DNA of 64,000 bases. It comes from an uncultured Flavobacterium sp. GTDB taxonomy: Bacteria > Bacteroidota > Bacteroidia > Flavobacteriales > Flavobacteriaceae. Each line of letters begins with the position of its first letter. The stretch's first letter is position 1. Shown piece by piece: positions 1 to 7,799 of the stretch. The stretch lies in assembly GCA_943912855.1 (NCBI GenBank), contig CALTVC010000008.1, positions 105,718-169,717 of the forward strand, read 5' to 3'. The translations under genes were made by a program, and so were the position numbers. The notes beneath the pieces were generated by a model. That model ran no database searches and was not told where the DNA came from. It saw nothing but the letters and a program-made list of their open reading frames with translations.

Positions 1-131
1 TTACCCGTGGTAGCGCTTGTGGTTTCGATAGGTGCAAGTGTGTCCTGTGCCACGGTTTCTGTAGTTGTTTCCTCCTTTTTACAGCCTGTAGTAATGGCCA
101 GGGAAAGTAGTATTAGGGATATTTTTCTCAT
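1..131 (-). CDS. Lipoprotein N-terminus, cut by window edge
   Basis: The first 43 codons of a minus-strand gene are visible, from ATG at 131. They encode a short hydrophobic signal (MRKISLILLSLAITTGC) ending in a lipobox with Cys17, then a Thr/Glu-rich linker. This is a type II signal peptide, so the product is probably a membrane-anchored lipoprotein. It follows the membrane protein at 136 by 4 bases and so is likely the last visible gene of the MoxR/DUF58 operon. The rest of the protein lies outside the window and no function can be given. Confidence 0.7.
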   Translation of the reverse strand, partial: MRKISLILLSLAITTGCKKEETTTETVAQDTLAPIETTSATTG

Positions 132-135
132 GGTT

Positions 136-1146
136 TTAATGGGGGAATTTAGCCTGAAGGCGCTGTTTTATCTCTATAAAACTTCTGTGGTTTAATGGGA
201 ATTCCAATAGCACGTGTCCAAAACTGAGTAGGAACAACCACTTCAGCCCGGTTTTATAATCGATTATGTACAACACTACTGATGCTGCCCAAAGGACCAC
301 TATTGCTATAAGGTTAATCTTTTTGGTGTTGTGCCATTGTATGACCGATGTCTTGCTGAACCAGTTTAGGTAATGGTAGGTATAAGCAAATGCTATAAAC
401 CGCATAACACGTATGCCGGCATCAGAAAAATATACGGGGAGTTCGCTGTAACGGTAGCCGTCGTGTGTACCTGCGGTGCTGAGTGTGTCGGGGTCGAACG
501 CATTGAACAATGCCAGTATCACTTTATTTACACGGATAAATGACGCGTGGTTGTCACGTATTTGCTCTGACATGATTTCGAGCGTGTAGTGCGTTCCGGC
601 AAACAACGTAGCCAAAGCACAAAACACAAAAATGCACAGTGATGCCAACCCGGTTTTACTGTTGCTCTTTAAAGCGCCAACCAAAATAAACAGCCCGGTA
701 AACACAAACACGTGTATGAGGGTAGGCATTAAGGTTGAGAAGGCAATACGGAAATACTTCGGGAAAAAAGTGAGCAACGCTATACCTACCATAAGTGAAC
801 CGACAGTGAACAATATCTTTGCCTTTACTGTTTTAAACAGCACAAAGCCAAGTGCAGCAGCAAAAACCGTAAACGTAATTACAGATACATAGGCACGTAA
901 TGGCAACTTAAAAAACACCAGAATGCCTACTAATAAAGTAGCGATGATAATAAAACGGTAGTCGCTCTTAGCGGCTGTGAAGTACTGTTTTTGGTGCAGC
1001 CAGTTGATTTCGGTGAGGTAATGCAACGGCCCCAGGAACGCGTATACAAATAAGAAGCACTGAAACGGCAACAAAAACGCAGGGATAAGCGAGAGCAGCA
1101 TAAGCCCTATGTTTAATCGGTCTATTTGTGCCGTGGTGAGTTTCAT
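136..1146 (-). CDS. Polytopic inner-membrane protein, histidine-rich, family unsure
   Basis: A 336-residue protein with about eight to ten hydrophobic segments. It starts one base after the DUF58 stop, so it is co-transcribed with the MoxR-DUF58 genes. Several His/acidic pairs sit at or in membrane segments: GPLHYLTEINWLH near residue 40, TYHYLNW near 255, VIQWH near 270 and GHVLLEFPLNH near 315. That pattern loosely recalls the iron-binding histidines of Brp/Blh carotene dioxygenases, and I recall relatives in this clade being labelled that way. The match is by eye and weak. A plain conserved membrane protein of unknown function is the safe call. Confidence 0.75.
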   Translation of the reverse strand: MKLTTAQIDRLNIGLMLLSLIPAFLLPFQCFLFVYAFLGPLHYLTEINWLHQKQYFTAAKSDYRFIIIATLLVGILVFFKLPLRAYVSVITFTVFAAALGFVLFKTVKAKILFTVGSLMVGIALLTFFPKYFRIAFSTLMPTLIHVFVFTGLFILVGALKSNSKTGLASLCIFVFCALATLFAGTHYTLEIMSEQIRDNHASFIRVNKVILALFNAFDPDTLSTAGTHDGYRYSELPVYFSDAGIRVMRFIAFAYTYHYLNWFSKTSVIQWHNTKKINLIAIVVLWAASVVLYIIDYKTGLKWLFLLSFGHVLLEFPLNHRSFIEIKQRLQAKFPH

Positions 1147-1147
1147 G

Positions 1148-2488
1148 TTATAGTATACCCCGTGCCTTGATTTCCAGGTATTTGTTTATACTGTCTACCG
1201 TAAGGTTCTCGGGTTTAGTAAGTACCGAATATATACCATATTTACGTAACTCGTTTACAATGAGCCTTTTTTCAAACGCGAACTTTTCGGCAATTACCTG
1301 GTCGTATACCTGTTTTATGTGTTCGGGTGTGGTGTGTATAAGCTTGTCCAGTTCTACGTTTTCAAAAAACACCACCACCAGCATGTGGCTTTTGGCAATG
1401 GCCTTAAGGTATGGAAGCTGGCGTTTTAGCCCGTCAAGGGTTTCAAAGTTGGTATATAGCAGTAAAAGGCTACGCTGGGTAATGTTCCTCCGAAGGTTAG
1501 CATACAACGTGCCAAAGTCGCTTTCCAGGTAATTGGTATCGGCATTGTACAGTTTTTCCTGTATGCGCTGCATGTGGCCCGGTCTGCGGTCTGCAGGGAC
1601 ATAGTTGCCTACAGTTTTGCTAAAGGTAAGCATGCCCGCCTTGTCGTTTTTACGAAGTATAACACTGCTTAGTATTAACGCCGAGTTTACAGCGTGGTCC
1701 AGCAGGCTGAGTCCGTCAAACGGCATTTTCATTATCCTGCCGGTATCTATTATGGTATAGATGTTTTGCGAGCGCTCGTCCTGAAACTGGTTTACCATGA
1801 GCTGTTTGCGCTTTGCGGTAGCTTTCCAGTTTATGGTACGCAGGTCGTCGCCGCTTACGTATTCTTTTATCTGTTCAAACTCCATGGTATGCCCCAGGCG
1901 ACGTATTTTTTTCAGTCCGTGTTCAAAGAGCTTGTTGTTCATAGCCATGAAATCATATTTATGCAGTTGCAAGTAAGATGGGTACACGGGTACCATAACG
2001 CCTTCTTCAAAAATAAACCTGCGACACGCAAGCCTCATCGGACTGGATACGTACACATTCAGTTTACCAAAGTAGTATTCGCCACGCTTGGTAGGTTTCA
2101 GGAAAAAATCAAGAATCTGCGTTTTCCTGGCTCCTATGGTTTTCAGTATACTGAAATCGCGCTCCTGAAACTGTACAGGTAATTCGTCTATTACCTTTAT
2201 CCTTATGGGAAAAGAGTAGGGATTTACTATGGTTATGCTTACCGGGTTTTCATCGCCGTTGCTGAATTTTTCGGCAGTTTTGCGTTTTGCGTCAAACTTT
2301 TTGCCTCCTGTATACAGCATAAGAAAATCAGTACCCAGCAGCACCAGGAAAATATAAGTAAGCAACCAGGTGGCGGTGTACAGCCACGGGAACAGGTACG
2401 ACAGCAGGAATAGACCCAGTATCCCCGAAAAGAGATAAAAGGCAAAGTTGTTTATGTAAATGCTTCGCAGCTGTTTCAGTAGCTTCAT
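1148..2488 (-). CDS. DUF58 domain protein
   Basis: A 446-residue protein with two N-terminal membrane segments (about 14-55), a beta-rich middle part, then the DUF58 core. The core shows the family signature around residue 200 (EYVSGDDLRTINWKATAKRK) and a von Willebrand A-like stretch starting IIDTGR. DUF58 proteins are encoded beside MoxR AAA+ ATPases and are thought to act with them in assembling or activating envelope or metal-dependent complexes; the partner here is unknown. The start overlaps the MoxR stop by one base, which fits translational coupling. Confidence 0.9.
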   Translation of the reverse strand: MKLLKQLRSIYINNFAFYLFSGILGLFLLSYLFPWLYTATWLLTYIFLVLLGTDFLMLYTGGKKFDAKRKTAEKFSNGDENPVSITIVNPYSFPIRIKVIDELPVQFQERDFSILKTIGARKTQILDFFLKPTKRGEYYFGKLNVYVSSPMRLACRRFIFEEGVMVPVYPSYLQLHKYDFMAMNNKLFEHGLKKIRRLGHTMEFEQIKEYVSGDDLRTINWKATAKRKQLMVNQFQDERSQNIYTIIDTGRIMKMPFDGLSLLDHAVNSALILSSVILRKNDKAGMLTFSKTVGNYVPADRRPGHMQRIQEKLYNADTNYLESDFGTLYANLRRNITQRSLLLLYTNFETLDGLKRQLPYLKAIAKSHMLVVVFFENVELDKLIHTTPEHIKQVYDQVIAEKFAFEKRLIVNELRKYGIYSVLTKPENLTVDSINKYLEIKARGIL

Positions 2489-3546
2489 TAACGTGGAATT
2501 TCTACGGTGTCTATAATCTGCTTAATGATCTGCTCTCCGGTAAGCCCTTCCATTTCACGTTCAGGGGCTACCACTACGCGGTGGCGCAGTACAGGGGTAG
2601 CAGCATTTTTAATATCTTCGGGTGTTACAAAGTCACGTCCGTTTATGGCGGCAAAACCTTTAGATGCGTTTAGTATGGCTATAGATGCCCTTGGCGAAGC
2701 ACCCAGGTACAGGAAGGCGTTTTCGCGGGTGTTATTTACTATTTTGGCTATGTACTCTATAAGCTGCGGCTCTATCATTATCTGCTTTACAAGACCCTGG
2801 TATTTTATAAGGTCTTCGCGGGTGATTACCGTTTTTATGGCATCGAGCTTACCGTGGTCTTTCAGCGCGTTTTCACGTTCCAGGATGGCTATTTCGTCGC
2901 GCAGGTTAGGGTAACCCAGGGTTATCTTAAACAAGAAACGATCCAGTTGCGCTTCGGGCAGGCGGTAGGTACCTTCCTGCTCTATGGGGTTTTGTGTGGC
3001 TATAACCAGGAACGGTGCTTCCAGTATGTGAGAGTTACCTTCTATAGTTATCTGGCGTTCTTCCATAACCTCAAACAAAGCGGCCTGGGTTTTGGCAGGG
3101 GCACGGTTAATTTCGTCTATCAGTACGAAGTTAGAGAAGACAGGTCCTTTCTTAAACGTGAATTCTGAATTAGACAGACTAAATACCGATGTACCAAGGA
3201 TGTCGCTCGGCATAAGATCGGGCGTAAACTGTATACGGCTAAAGTCAAGCGAAAGCGTTTTACTCAGTAGTTTGGCGGTAATGGTTTTTGCTACACCCGG
3301 CACACCTTCTATAAGCACGTGCCCGTTGCTAAGCAGGGCTACGATAAGCTGGTCTATCATTTGGTGCTGTCCTACGATAACCGAACTTATTTCGCGCTTT
3401 ATGGCCTCAATGCCTGCAGTAAGCGAAGTAAGGTTCAGGCGGGTGCCAAAGGTAATTTCGTCGTTATCGGTTTGTGGGGTAGCCGTATACTCCGGTTGGT
3501 TTACCGGTTCCTGCCCATCGGGCGTTATGTTTTCAAATTCTGTCAT
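2488..3546 (-). CDS. MoxR-family AAA+ ATPase
   Basis: A 352-residue cytosolic ATPase. Walker A is GVPGVAKT (near residue 80), Walker B is VLIDEINRAP (near 143), and sensor motif ATQNP and the arginine-finger region (EAQLDRF) follow, all typical of MoxR/RavA-type AAA+ proteins. The first 25 residues are a family-variable lead. It overlaps the upstream DUF4350 gene by four bases (ATGA) and the downstream DUF58 gene by one base. MoxR proteins act as chaperone-like ATPases for VWA-domain partners, so the DUF58 product is the likely partner. Confidence 0.95.
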   Translation of the reverse strand: MTEFENITPDGQEPVNQPEYTATPQTDNDEITFGTRLNLTSLTAGIEAIKREISSVIVGQHQMIDQLIVALLSNGHVLIEGVPGVAKTITAKLLSKTLSLDFSRIQFTPDLMPSDILGTSVFSLSNSEFTFKKGPVFSNFVLIDEINRAPAKTQAALFEVMEERQITIEGNSHILEAPFLVIATQNPIEQEGTYRLPEAQLDRFLFKITLGYPNLRDEIAILERENALKDHGKLDAIKTVITREDLIKYQGLVKQIMIEPQLIEYIAKIVNNTRENAFLYLGASPRASIAILNASKGFAAINGRDFVTPEDIKNAATPVLRHRVVVAPEREMEGLTGEQIIKQIIDTVEIPR

Positions 3547-4733
3547 AACCGTAGTTTTTCTATGGCGTTATTTATTGCTATTACGTCGGCCTCACTGCTG
3601 CCCAGGTTAAGGCGATGCCTTTTTATAAGGGCTACAACAGTAAGTATGTCGTCTATTGGTTTTCCGGTTTTAGCGTGGAGTTTTTCTGCGAAGTCTCCAT
3701 CAAGGTCAAAAGTGTCTATGAAATATTCCCTGCGAATGTGTTCCAGGAAATAAATAATTTTCTTTTCGATAATGGTATCATGGTCACCCTCCTGGTAGTA
3801 GAGGTTGCCTATGGTACGTGCAAAATCTATGGTAGTGTTTGTTATCGGGGTTATTATAGGTACTACACGCTGCCTGCGCCTTGCATTAAAGAAGATGAAT
3901 AGTAGTAATGCAATCCACCCGAGCCACCAAAACGCCCTGAATGCAGGCTGTTTAAGGAAATAATCAAGCAGGCCTCTTTCTTGTTTACTGTGACCTGTAC
4001 CTATCTGCCAGTAAATATCGCCTTCAGGCACTTTAGAGGCTACCGCTTCTACGTATTTGTAATGATTGTCTTTTAAAAGGTAATAATTACTAAACATAAC
4101 GGGCTGTGTATGTAATACTACACGTCCGTAGCCATAAGGTATCTCTATGAAGTTTGGTGAACTTAATGTTCCCGATTTTTGGTAACCCAAAACCTTTATA
4201 CTGTCATTAGCATTATCAAGGTCGAAATAAGCGTTATCAAACCCTTTATCAAGAGCGTATTTTTTTGAAGGATTATCGGCAGTATAAACTTCCAGTTCTT
4301 TACCCATGGCAGGTAGCGTTACCATTTTTATTCCTAAAGAATCTGTAAAGCTTTCGGGCAGAGAAGGAACCGACAGGAATACTGTATTGCCCGATGAGGC
4401 AAACGTAAGCAACGATTCTTCGCTTCTGGGGTCTTCATCTATACCATTACCCGAAATCCTCATGAAAGTACCACTTATTTTGTACTCATTCTTTACATAA
4501 TCGTACAGGCTATCGGCAAGATAAGCCGCCGTGTAGCGAATACGGCTGATTTTACTTCCCTTAAACAAGTTGTTTGTTTCTTTGTCAAAAACATACAAGC
4601 CTAATGGTTTTTTACTCTTAATGCTGTAGTACGGAATAAAATCAGGCTTTTTGGGCTCCATGGCATCGGCAAGCATAACCAGCATTAAAATAAACACCAT
4701 AGCACCCAGTAGTATAAGTAAAAACTTTTTCAT
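3543..4733 (-). CDS. DUF4350 domain membrane protein
   Basis: A 396-residue protein with an N-terminal membrane anchor (about 4-24), a periplasmic domain, a second membrane segment (about 268-284, FWWLGWIALLLFIFF) followed by an Arg-rich stop-transfer (NARRRQR), and a cytosolic C-terminal helical domain. This layout is that of DUF4350 proteins, which recur in MoxR/DUF58/DUF4129 operons. The periplasmic part resembles a glutamine amidotransferase-like (GATase) fold in the family, but I see no catalytic triad. Function is unknown. Confidence 0.85.
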   Translation of the reverse strand: MKKFLLILLGAMVFILMLVMLADAMEPKKPDFIPYYSIKSKKPLGLYVFDKETNNLFKGSKISRIRYTAAYLADSLYDYVKNEYKISGTFMRISGNGIDEDPRSEESLLTFASSGNTVFLSVPSLPESFTDSLGIKMVTLPAMGKELEVYTADNPSKKYALDKGFDNAYFDLDNANDSIKVLGYQKSGTLSSPNFIEIPYGYGRVVLHTQPVMFSNYYLLKDNHYKYVEAVASKVPEGDIYWQIGTGHSKQERGLLDYFLKQPAFRAFWWLGWIALLLFIFFNARRRQRVVPIITPITNTTIDFARTIGNLYYQEGDHDTIIEKKIIYFLEHIRREYFIDTFDLDGDFAEKLHAKTGKPIDDILTVVALIKRHRLNLGSSEADVIAINNAIEKLRL

Positions 4734-4737
4734 AGTA

Positions 4738-5532
4738 CTAAATGGTATTAAGGGTTTTCCTGAAAGCGTTTTTCGCTTTTAGGTAGGCTGTGTTGTCAAT
4801 AGCGAATTCACCGTACCAAATGTAGTCGTATACGTATGACAGGTATTTAAAATCAGTACGAATATTAGTGTCGTTTATTTCATAATAATAGTCGGTATTG
4901 GTTTTATCCGTATTCCATTTTATAATTCCCCTGTTAGTAAGGTGTTGTAACAGCCATAGGTAATAGTAGCGTACGGCAAGCCTGTAGTCGCTTTCGTTTT
5001 CGGTCTTTAAAATCAGTCCTGCAAAATCAGTATTCAGTACATCTTCTACAGTTTCGCCTTCAGGTGCCATCTTGGCAGACTTTTTACCGAAGAACCCGCT
5101 AAAGCTACCTCTTACAAATCCTATAATTATTACCACGACCAATCCAGTAATAATGAGTATTCCCATTATTTTAAGGAAAATTACCAGAAAAGATACTGAT
5201 TTACCGCTTTTCGGGCCAATGCTAAAAAGGTTACGAAAAAAATCCCGAACACTACCAAGGAATCGTGTAAAGAAGTTATCGGGGGCTTTTTTTACGGTAT
5301 AGTCAAAATCGCTGTCGTTGTACTTTTCTTTAAAACCATTCCCGAAAGTGCGGTTTTTGTAAGTGGGTGGTTCTGCTATATAGTCATTGGGTTCTGCTAC
5401 AGACGGAGCTTCTTCATAAATGGTGTCATTTATAGTATAGTCCGGCTCCAGAGCTGCTTCATCATCCTGAAAAGCATAAGCAGGCAATGCTGTAAACAGC
5501 AATAATGGTATGTATGCTAATAGTTTTTTCAC
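4738..5532 (-). CDS. DUF4129 domain protein
   Basis: A 264-residue protein with a signal peptide (MKKLLAYIPLLLFTALPAYA), an acidic periplasmic part, one membrane segment (near residues 115-140) and a cytosolic tail containing the DUF4129 pattern (YRLAVRYYYLWLLQHLTNRG ... YVYDYIWYGEF). In other bacteria DUF4129 is often fused to transglutaminase modules or found in the MoxR-DUF58 operon, as here. It sits between the SpoIIM-like and DUF4350 genes with gaps of 15 and 4 bases. Biochemical role unknown. Confidence 0.88.
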   Translation of the reverse strand: MKKLLAYIPLLLFTALPAYAFQDDEAALEPDYTINDTIYEEAPSVAEPNDYIAEPPTYKNRTFGNGFKEKYNDSDFDYTVKKAPDNFFTRFLGSVRDFFRNLFSIGPKSGKSVSFLVIFLKIMGILIITGLVVVIIIGFVRGSFSGFFGKKSAKMAPEGETVEDVLNTDFAGLILKTENESDYRLAVRYYYLWLLQHLTNRGIIKWNTDKTNTDYYYEINDTNIRTDFKYLSYVYDYIWYGEFAIDNTAYLKAKNAFRKTLNTI

Positions 5533-5547
5533 TCGTTGGCTGGTCGG

Positions 5548-6525
5548 TTATTGGACTTTTACTTCCTTTAGCATCTTTTTATTAACCCTGAACGGGTAAA
5601 TAAGGTAATACCAGGAAATGAGTCCAAGCGTAAACAAAATTATAAAAATATTCAGTGCCATGTGCATATCCGGCGAATATCGGGTTATAAAACCTTCGAG
5701 TATTCCTGCGACTATGGTAAAAGGTATGGTACTGAACCAAATGATAACACCATTTTTAAATCCTCGTTTTAGAGATTCTCCCCTGGAAAAGGTTTTGGGA
5801 AACAAAATGCTTGCGCCTATTACAAAGCCGGCGGCGGCTTCTATCACCATTCCGAAGATTTCCATGGCACCGTGTATCCAGATACCGCGAACACTTGCCC
5901 AAAAAACATTGTGTTCATAAAAAAAGTACTGAAACGCACCCAGCATCATCGTATTCTGAAAAAGTACATACGCTGTGCCTAGCCCGCCTGTAATGCCAAA
6001 CATAAATTCTTTAATACCTACATTAAGGTTGTTTAGGGTAATACCTATGGCGCTACCCCAGTTGCTTCCGGTCTTATATACCGCTACGGGATTGCCATTT
6101 TCTATGTTTTCAAGGGTCATGTCTACATACTCATCGCCCACAATGAAACGAAGAAAGTCCGATTCTTGCGTAGCAGAAAACACTCCTATAAATAAGAAGA
6201 AGAAAAACAACACAAAGGCATACAATATATACCTGCGGTTTTGGTACACCACCAACGGTACATCTGTAGCAAAAAACTGCACCAGGCGGTTCTTTTCCTG
6301 ACGCCTGGTTTTATATATCATCTGGTAGGTATGTGCTGCCAGATTGTTCAGGTAAACCACTGCCTTACTTTTAGGATAAAAAGTTTGGGCATAAGCAAGG
6401 TCGTTAATAAGCTGAATGTACAAGCTGGCAAGGTCGTCGGGATTTTTTTTTACGTTGCCGAAAATTGCCTGCTCAAATTCGAGCCATTTTTCTTTATTTT
6501 GTTTTATAAACGCAACTTCTCTCAT
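5548..6525 (-). CDS. SpoIIM-family (stage II sporulation protein M-like) membrane protein
   Basis: A 325-residue membrane protein of the SpoIIM/DUF95 type. After a cytosolic N-terminal helical part (MREVAFIKQNKEKWLEF) come about five membrane segments, with the family stretch GGLGTAYVLFQNTMMLGAFQ and IWIHGAMEIFGMVIEAAAG. I chose ATG 6525 over an upstream start at 6573 because conserved sequence begins there and the longer form would run into the divergent RDD gene at 6548. It probably heads the minus-strand operon. Despite the name it has no link with sporulation in Bacteroidota. Confidence 0.9.
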   Translation of the reverse strand: MREVAFIKQNKEKWLEFEQAIFGNVKKNPDDLASLYIQLINDLAYAQTFYPKSKAVVYLNNLAAHTYQMIYKTRRQEKNRLVQFFATDVPLVVYQNRRYILYAFVLFFFFLFIGVFSATQESDFLRFIVGDEYVDMTLENIENGNPVAVYKTGSNWGSAIGITLNNLNVGIKEFMFGITGGLGTAYVLFQNTMMLGAFQYFFYEHNVFWASVRGIWIHGAMEIFGMVIEAAAGFVIGASILFPKTFSRGESLKRGFKNGVIIWFSTIPFTIVAGILEGFITRYSPDMHMALNIFIILFTLGLISWYYLIYPFRVNKKMLKEVKVQ

Positions 6526-6547
6526 AGTAGCGCTAAAAATATAAAAT

Positions 6548-7297
6548 ATGTCGCAACTGACCATAACCACCACACAAAATGTAAATATAAATTTTACGGC
6601 ATCTAATACAGGCGAAAGAGTACTGGCGTATCTTATAGATATGGCTATATTTTTGGCGTATTATTTTTTTATAAACCTGCTTTTTAGCTTTACAGGCATA
6701 GAAAATTTACTTGCCACACAAGACCCCTGGACGCAGCGTGCCATTTACAGTATGGTGTACCTACCCATAATGCTGTATTCTCTTGTATGCGAAACTTTTA
6801 TGGAAGGACAGAGTTTTGGAAAAAAAGTAATGAAACTAAAGGTGATAAAAATGGATGGTTACCAGGCGGGTTTTGGTGATTATCTTATTCGCTGGATTTT
6901 CCGTGTGGTAGAAACCGCCGGTTTTTTAGGTATCATAGGGCTTATTGTTATGATGATAAACAAAGATTCGCGCCGTCTTGGCGATCTTGCTGCCGGTACT
7001 GCGGTAATAAGCCTGAAAAATAACATTAACATTTCGCATACCATACTCAGGGAACTGGAGAATAATTATGTGCCTACTTATCCGCAGGTAATTAAACTTA
7101 CCGATAACGATGTGCGTATAATTAAAGAAACTTATGACGCTAGCTACCGTATAGCCGACTTTGCAACGATGGATAAGTTACAAACCAAAATAGAACAGGT
7201 TATGGGAATTACCTCTGTAAATAATAACTCGCTTGGTTTTGTAGATACAATACTAAAAGACTACAATTACTACACCCAGAACATGTTGAAAACTTAA
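6548..7297 (+). CDS. RDD-family membrane protein
   Basis: A 249-residue protein whose first 140 residues form an RDD domain: ASNTGERVLAYLIDMAIFL with the characteristic Arg and Asp, then FGKKVMKLKVIKMDG, and a third part with SRRLGDLAAGTAVI. Three hydrophobic segments are visible. The C-terminal 110 residues are a soluble helical extension. It is divergent from the SpoIIM-like gene with only 22 bases between starts, so the two promoters must overlap the opposite coding regions. RDD proteins have been linked to ion or osmotic transport, but the substrate here is unknown. Confidence 0.9.
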   Translation: MSQLTITTTQNVNINFTASNTGERVLAYLIDMAIFLAYYFFINLLFSFTGIENLLATQDPWTQRAIYSMVYLPIMLYSLVCETFMEGQSFGKKVMKLKVIKMDGYQAGFGDYLIRWIFRVVETAGFLGIIGLIVMMINKDSRRLGDLAAGTAVISLKNNINISHTILRELENNYVPTYPQVIKLTDNDVRIIKETYDASYRIADFATMDKLQTKIEQVMGITSVNNNSLGFVDTILKDYNYYTQNMLKT

Positions 7298-7375
7298 AAG
7301 TTAAATTATCTAACTTTTAAATTATTTTTTTATAATTTTCAGTTTATAAAACTAACTTATAAAACGTGGAAGATT

Positions 7376-7702
7376 ATGAAAATGAGAATTTTAAGTTTTG
7401 TGTTTATAACGGCGGGAGTCAATTTTGTTTTTTGTCAGAATAATACTAAAACAAATACCGTAGCCAAAGATTCTGTAGTTGCCGTGCCTACCGTAGGTTA
7501 CAGGGTTACCCAGGGAGAAACCGTAATTATGATAGCGCGCAAGTACCGTGTAACACCCAGAGAAATTTATACCCTTAACCCTGATGCTGTAAATGGCATT
7601 AGCCAGAATATGGTATTAATGCTTCCGGAAGATAAGGTGCGTGCTGTAGACCAGCGTAAAAAGCCTAAGCACGAAGGTGCTTACGCGGCCTCTCAGGACT
7701 AA
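7376..7702 (+). CDS. Small secreted LysM protein
   Basis: A 108-residue protein with a signal peptide (MKMRILSFVFITAGVNFVFC) and a single LysM domain (about 41-85: YRVTQGETVIMIARKYRVTPREIYTLNPDAVNGIS, given here in two overlapping motifs YRVTQGETV and RVTPREIYTLNPDA). LysM binds peptidoglycan GlcNAc, so a periplasmic wall-binding role is likely. The LysM is close in sequence to the first LysM of the next gene, which suggests a duplication. The tail is basic. No catalytic domain is present. Confidence 0.85.
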   Translation: MKMRILSFVFITAGVNFVFCQNNTKTNTVAKDSVVAVPTVGYRVTQGETVIMIARKYRVTPREIYTLNPDAVNGISQNMVLMLPEDKVRAVDQRKKPKHEGAYAASQD

Positions 7703-7759
7703 GGGTGTGCTTTAACGTAAAATTAGGTAAAAAACGCCCTGAGGTGCCGTTACAAAATG

Positions 7760-7767
7760 TAACTTTG
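7760..7767 (+). promoter_or_regulatory. -7 promoter box (TAACTTTG)
   Basis: A match to the Bacteroidota -7 consensus TAnnTTTG lies 32 bases before ATG 7800. A GTG at 7767 that would give a longer reading frame is the last base of this box, so it cannot be the start. Confidence 0.55.
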
Positions 7768-7799
7768 TGTCGTCTTTAAAATGTAAAACACCCATAGGC

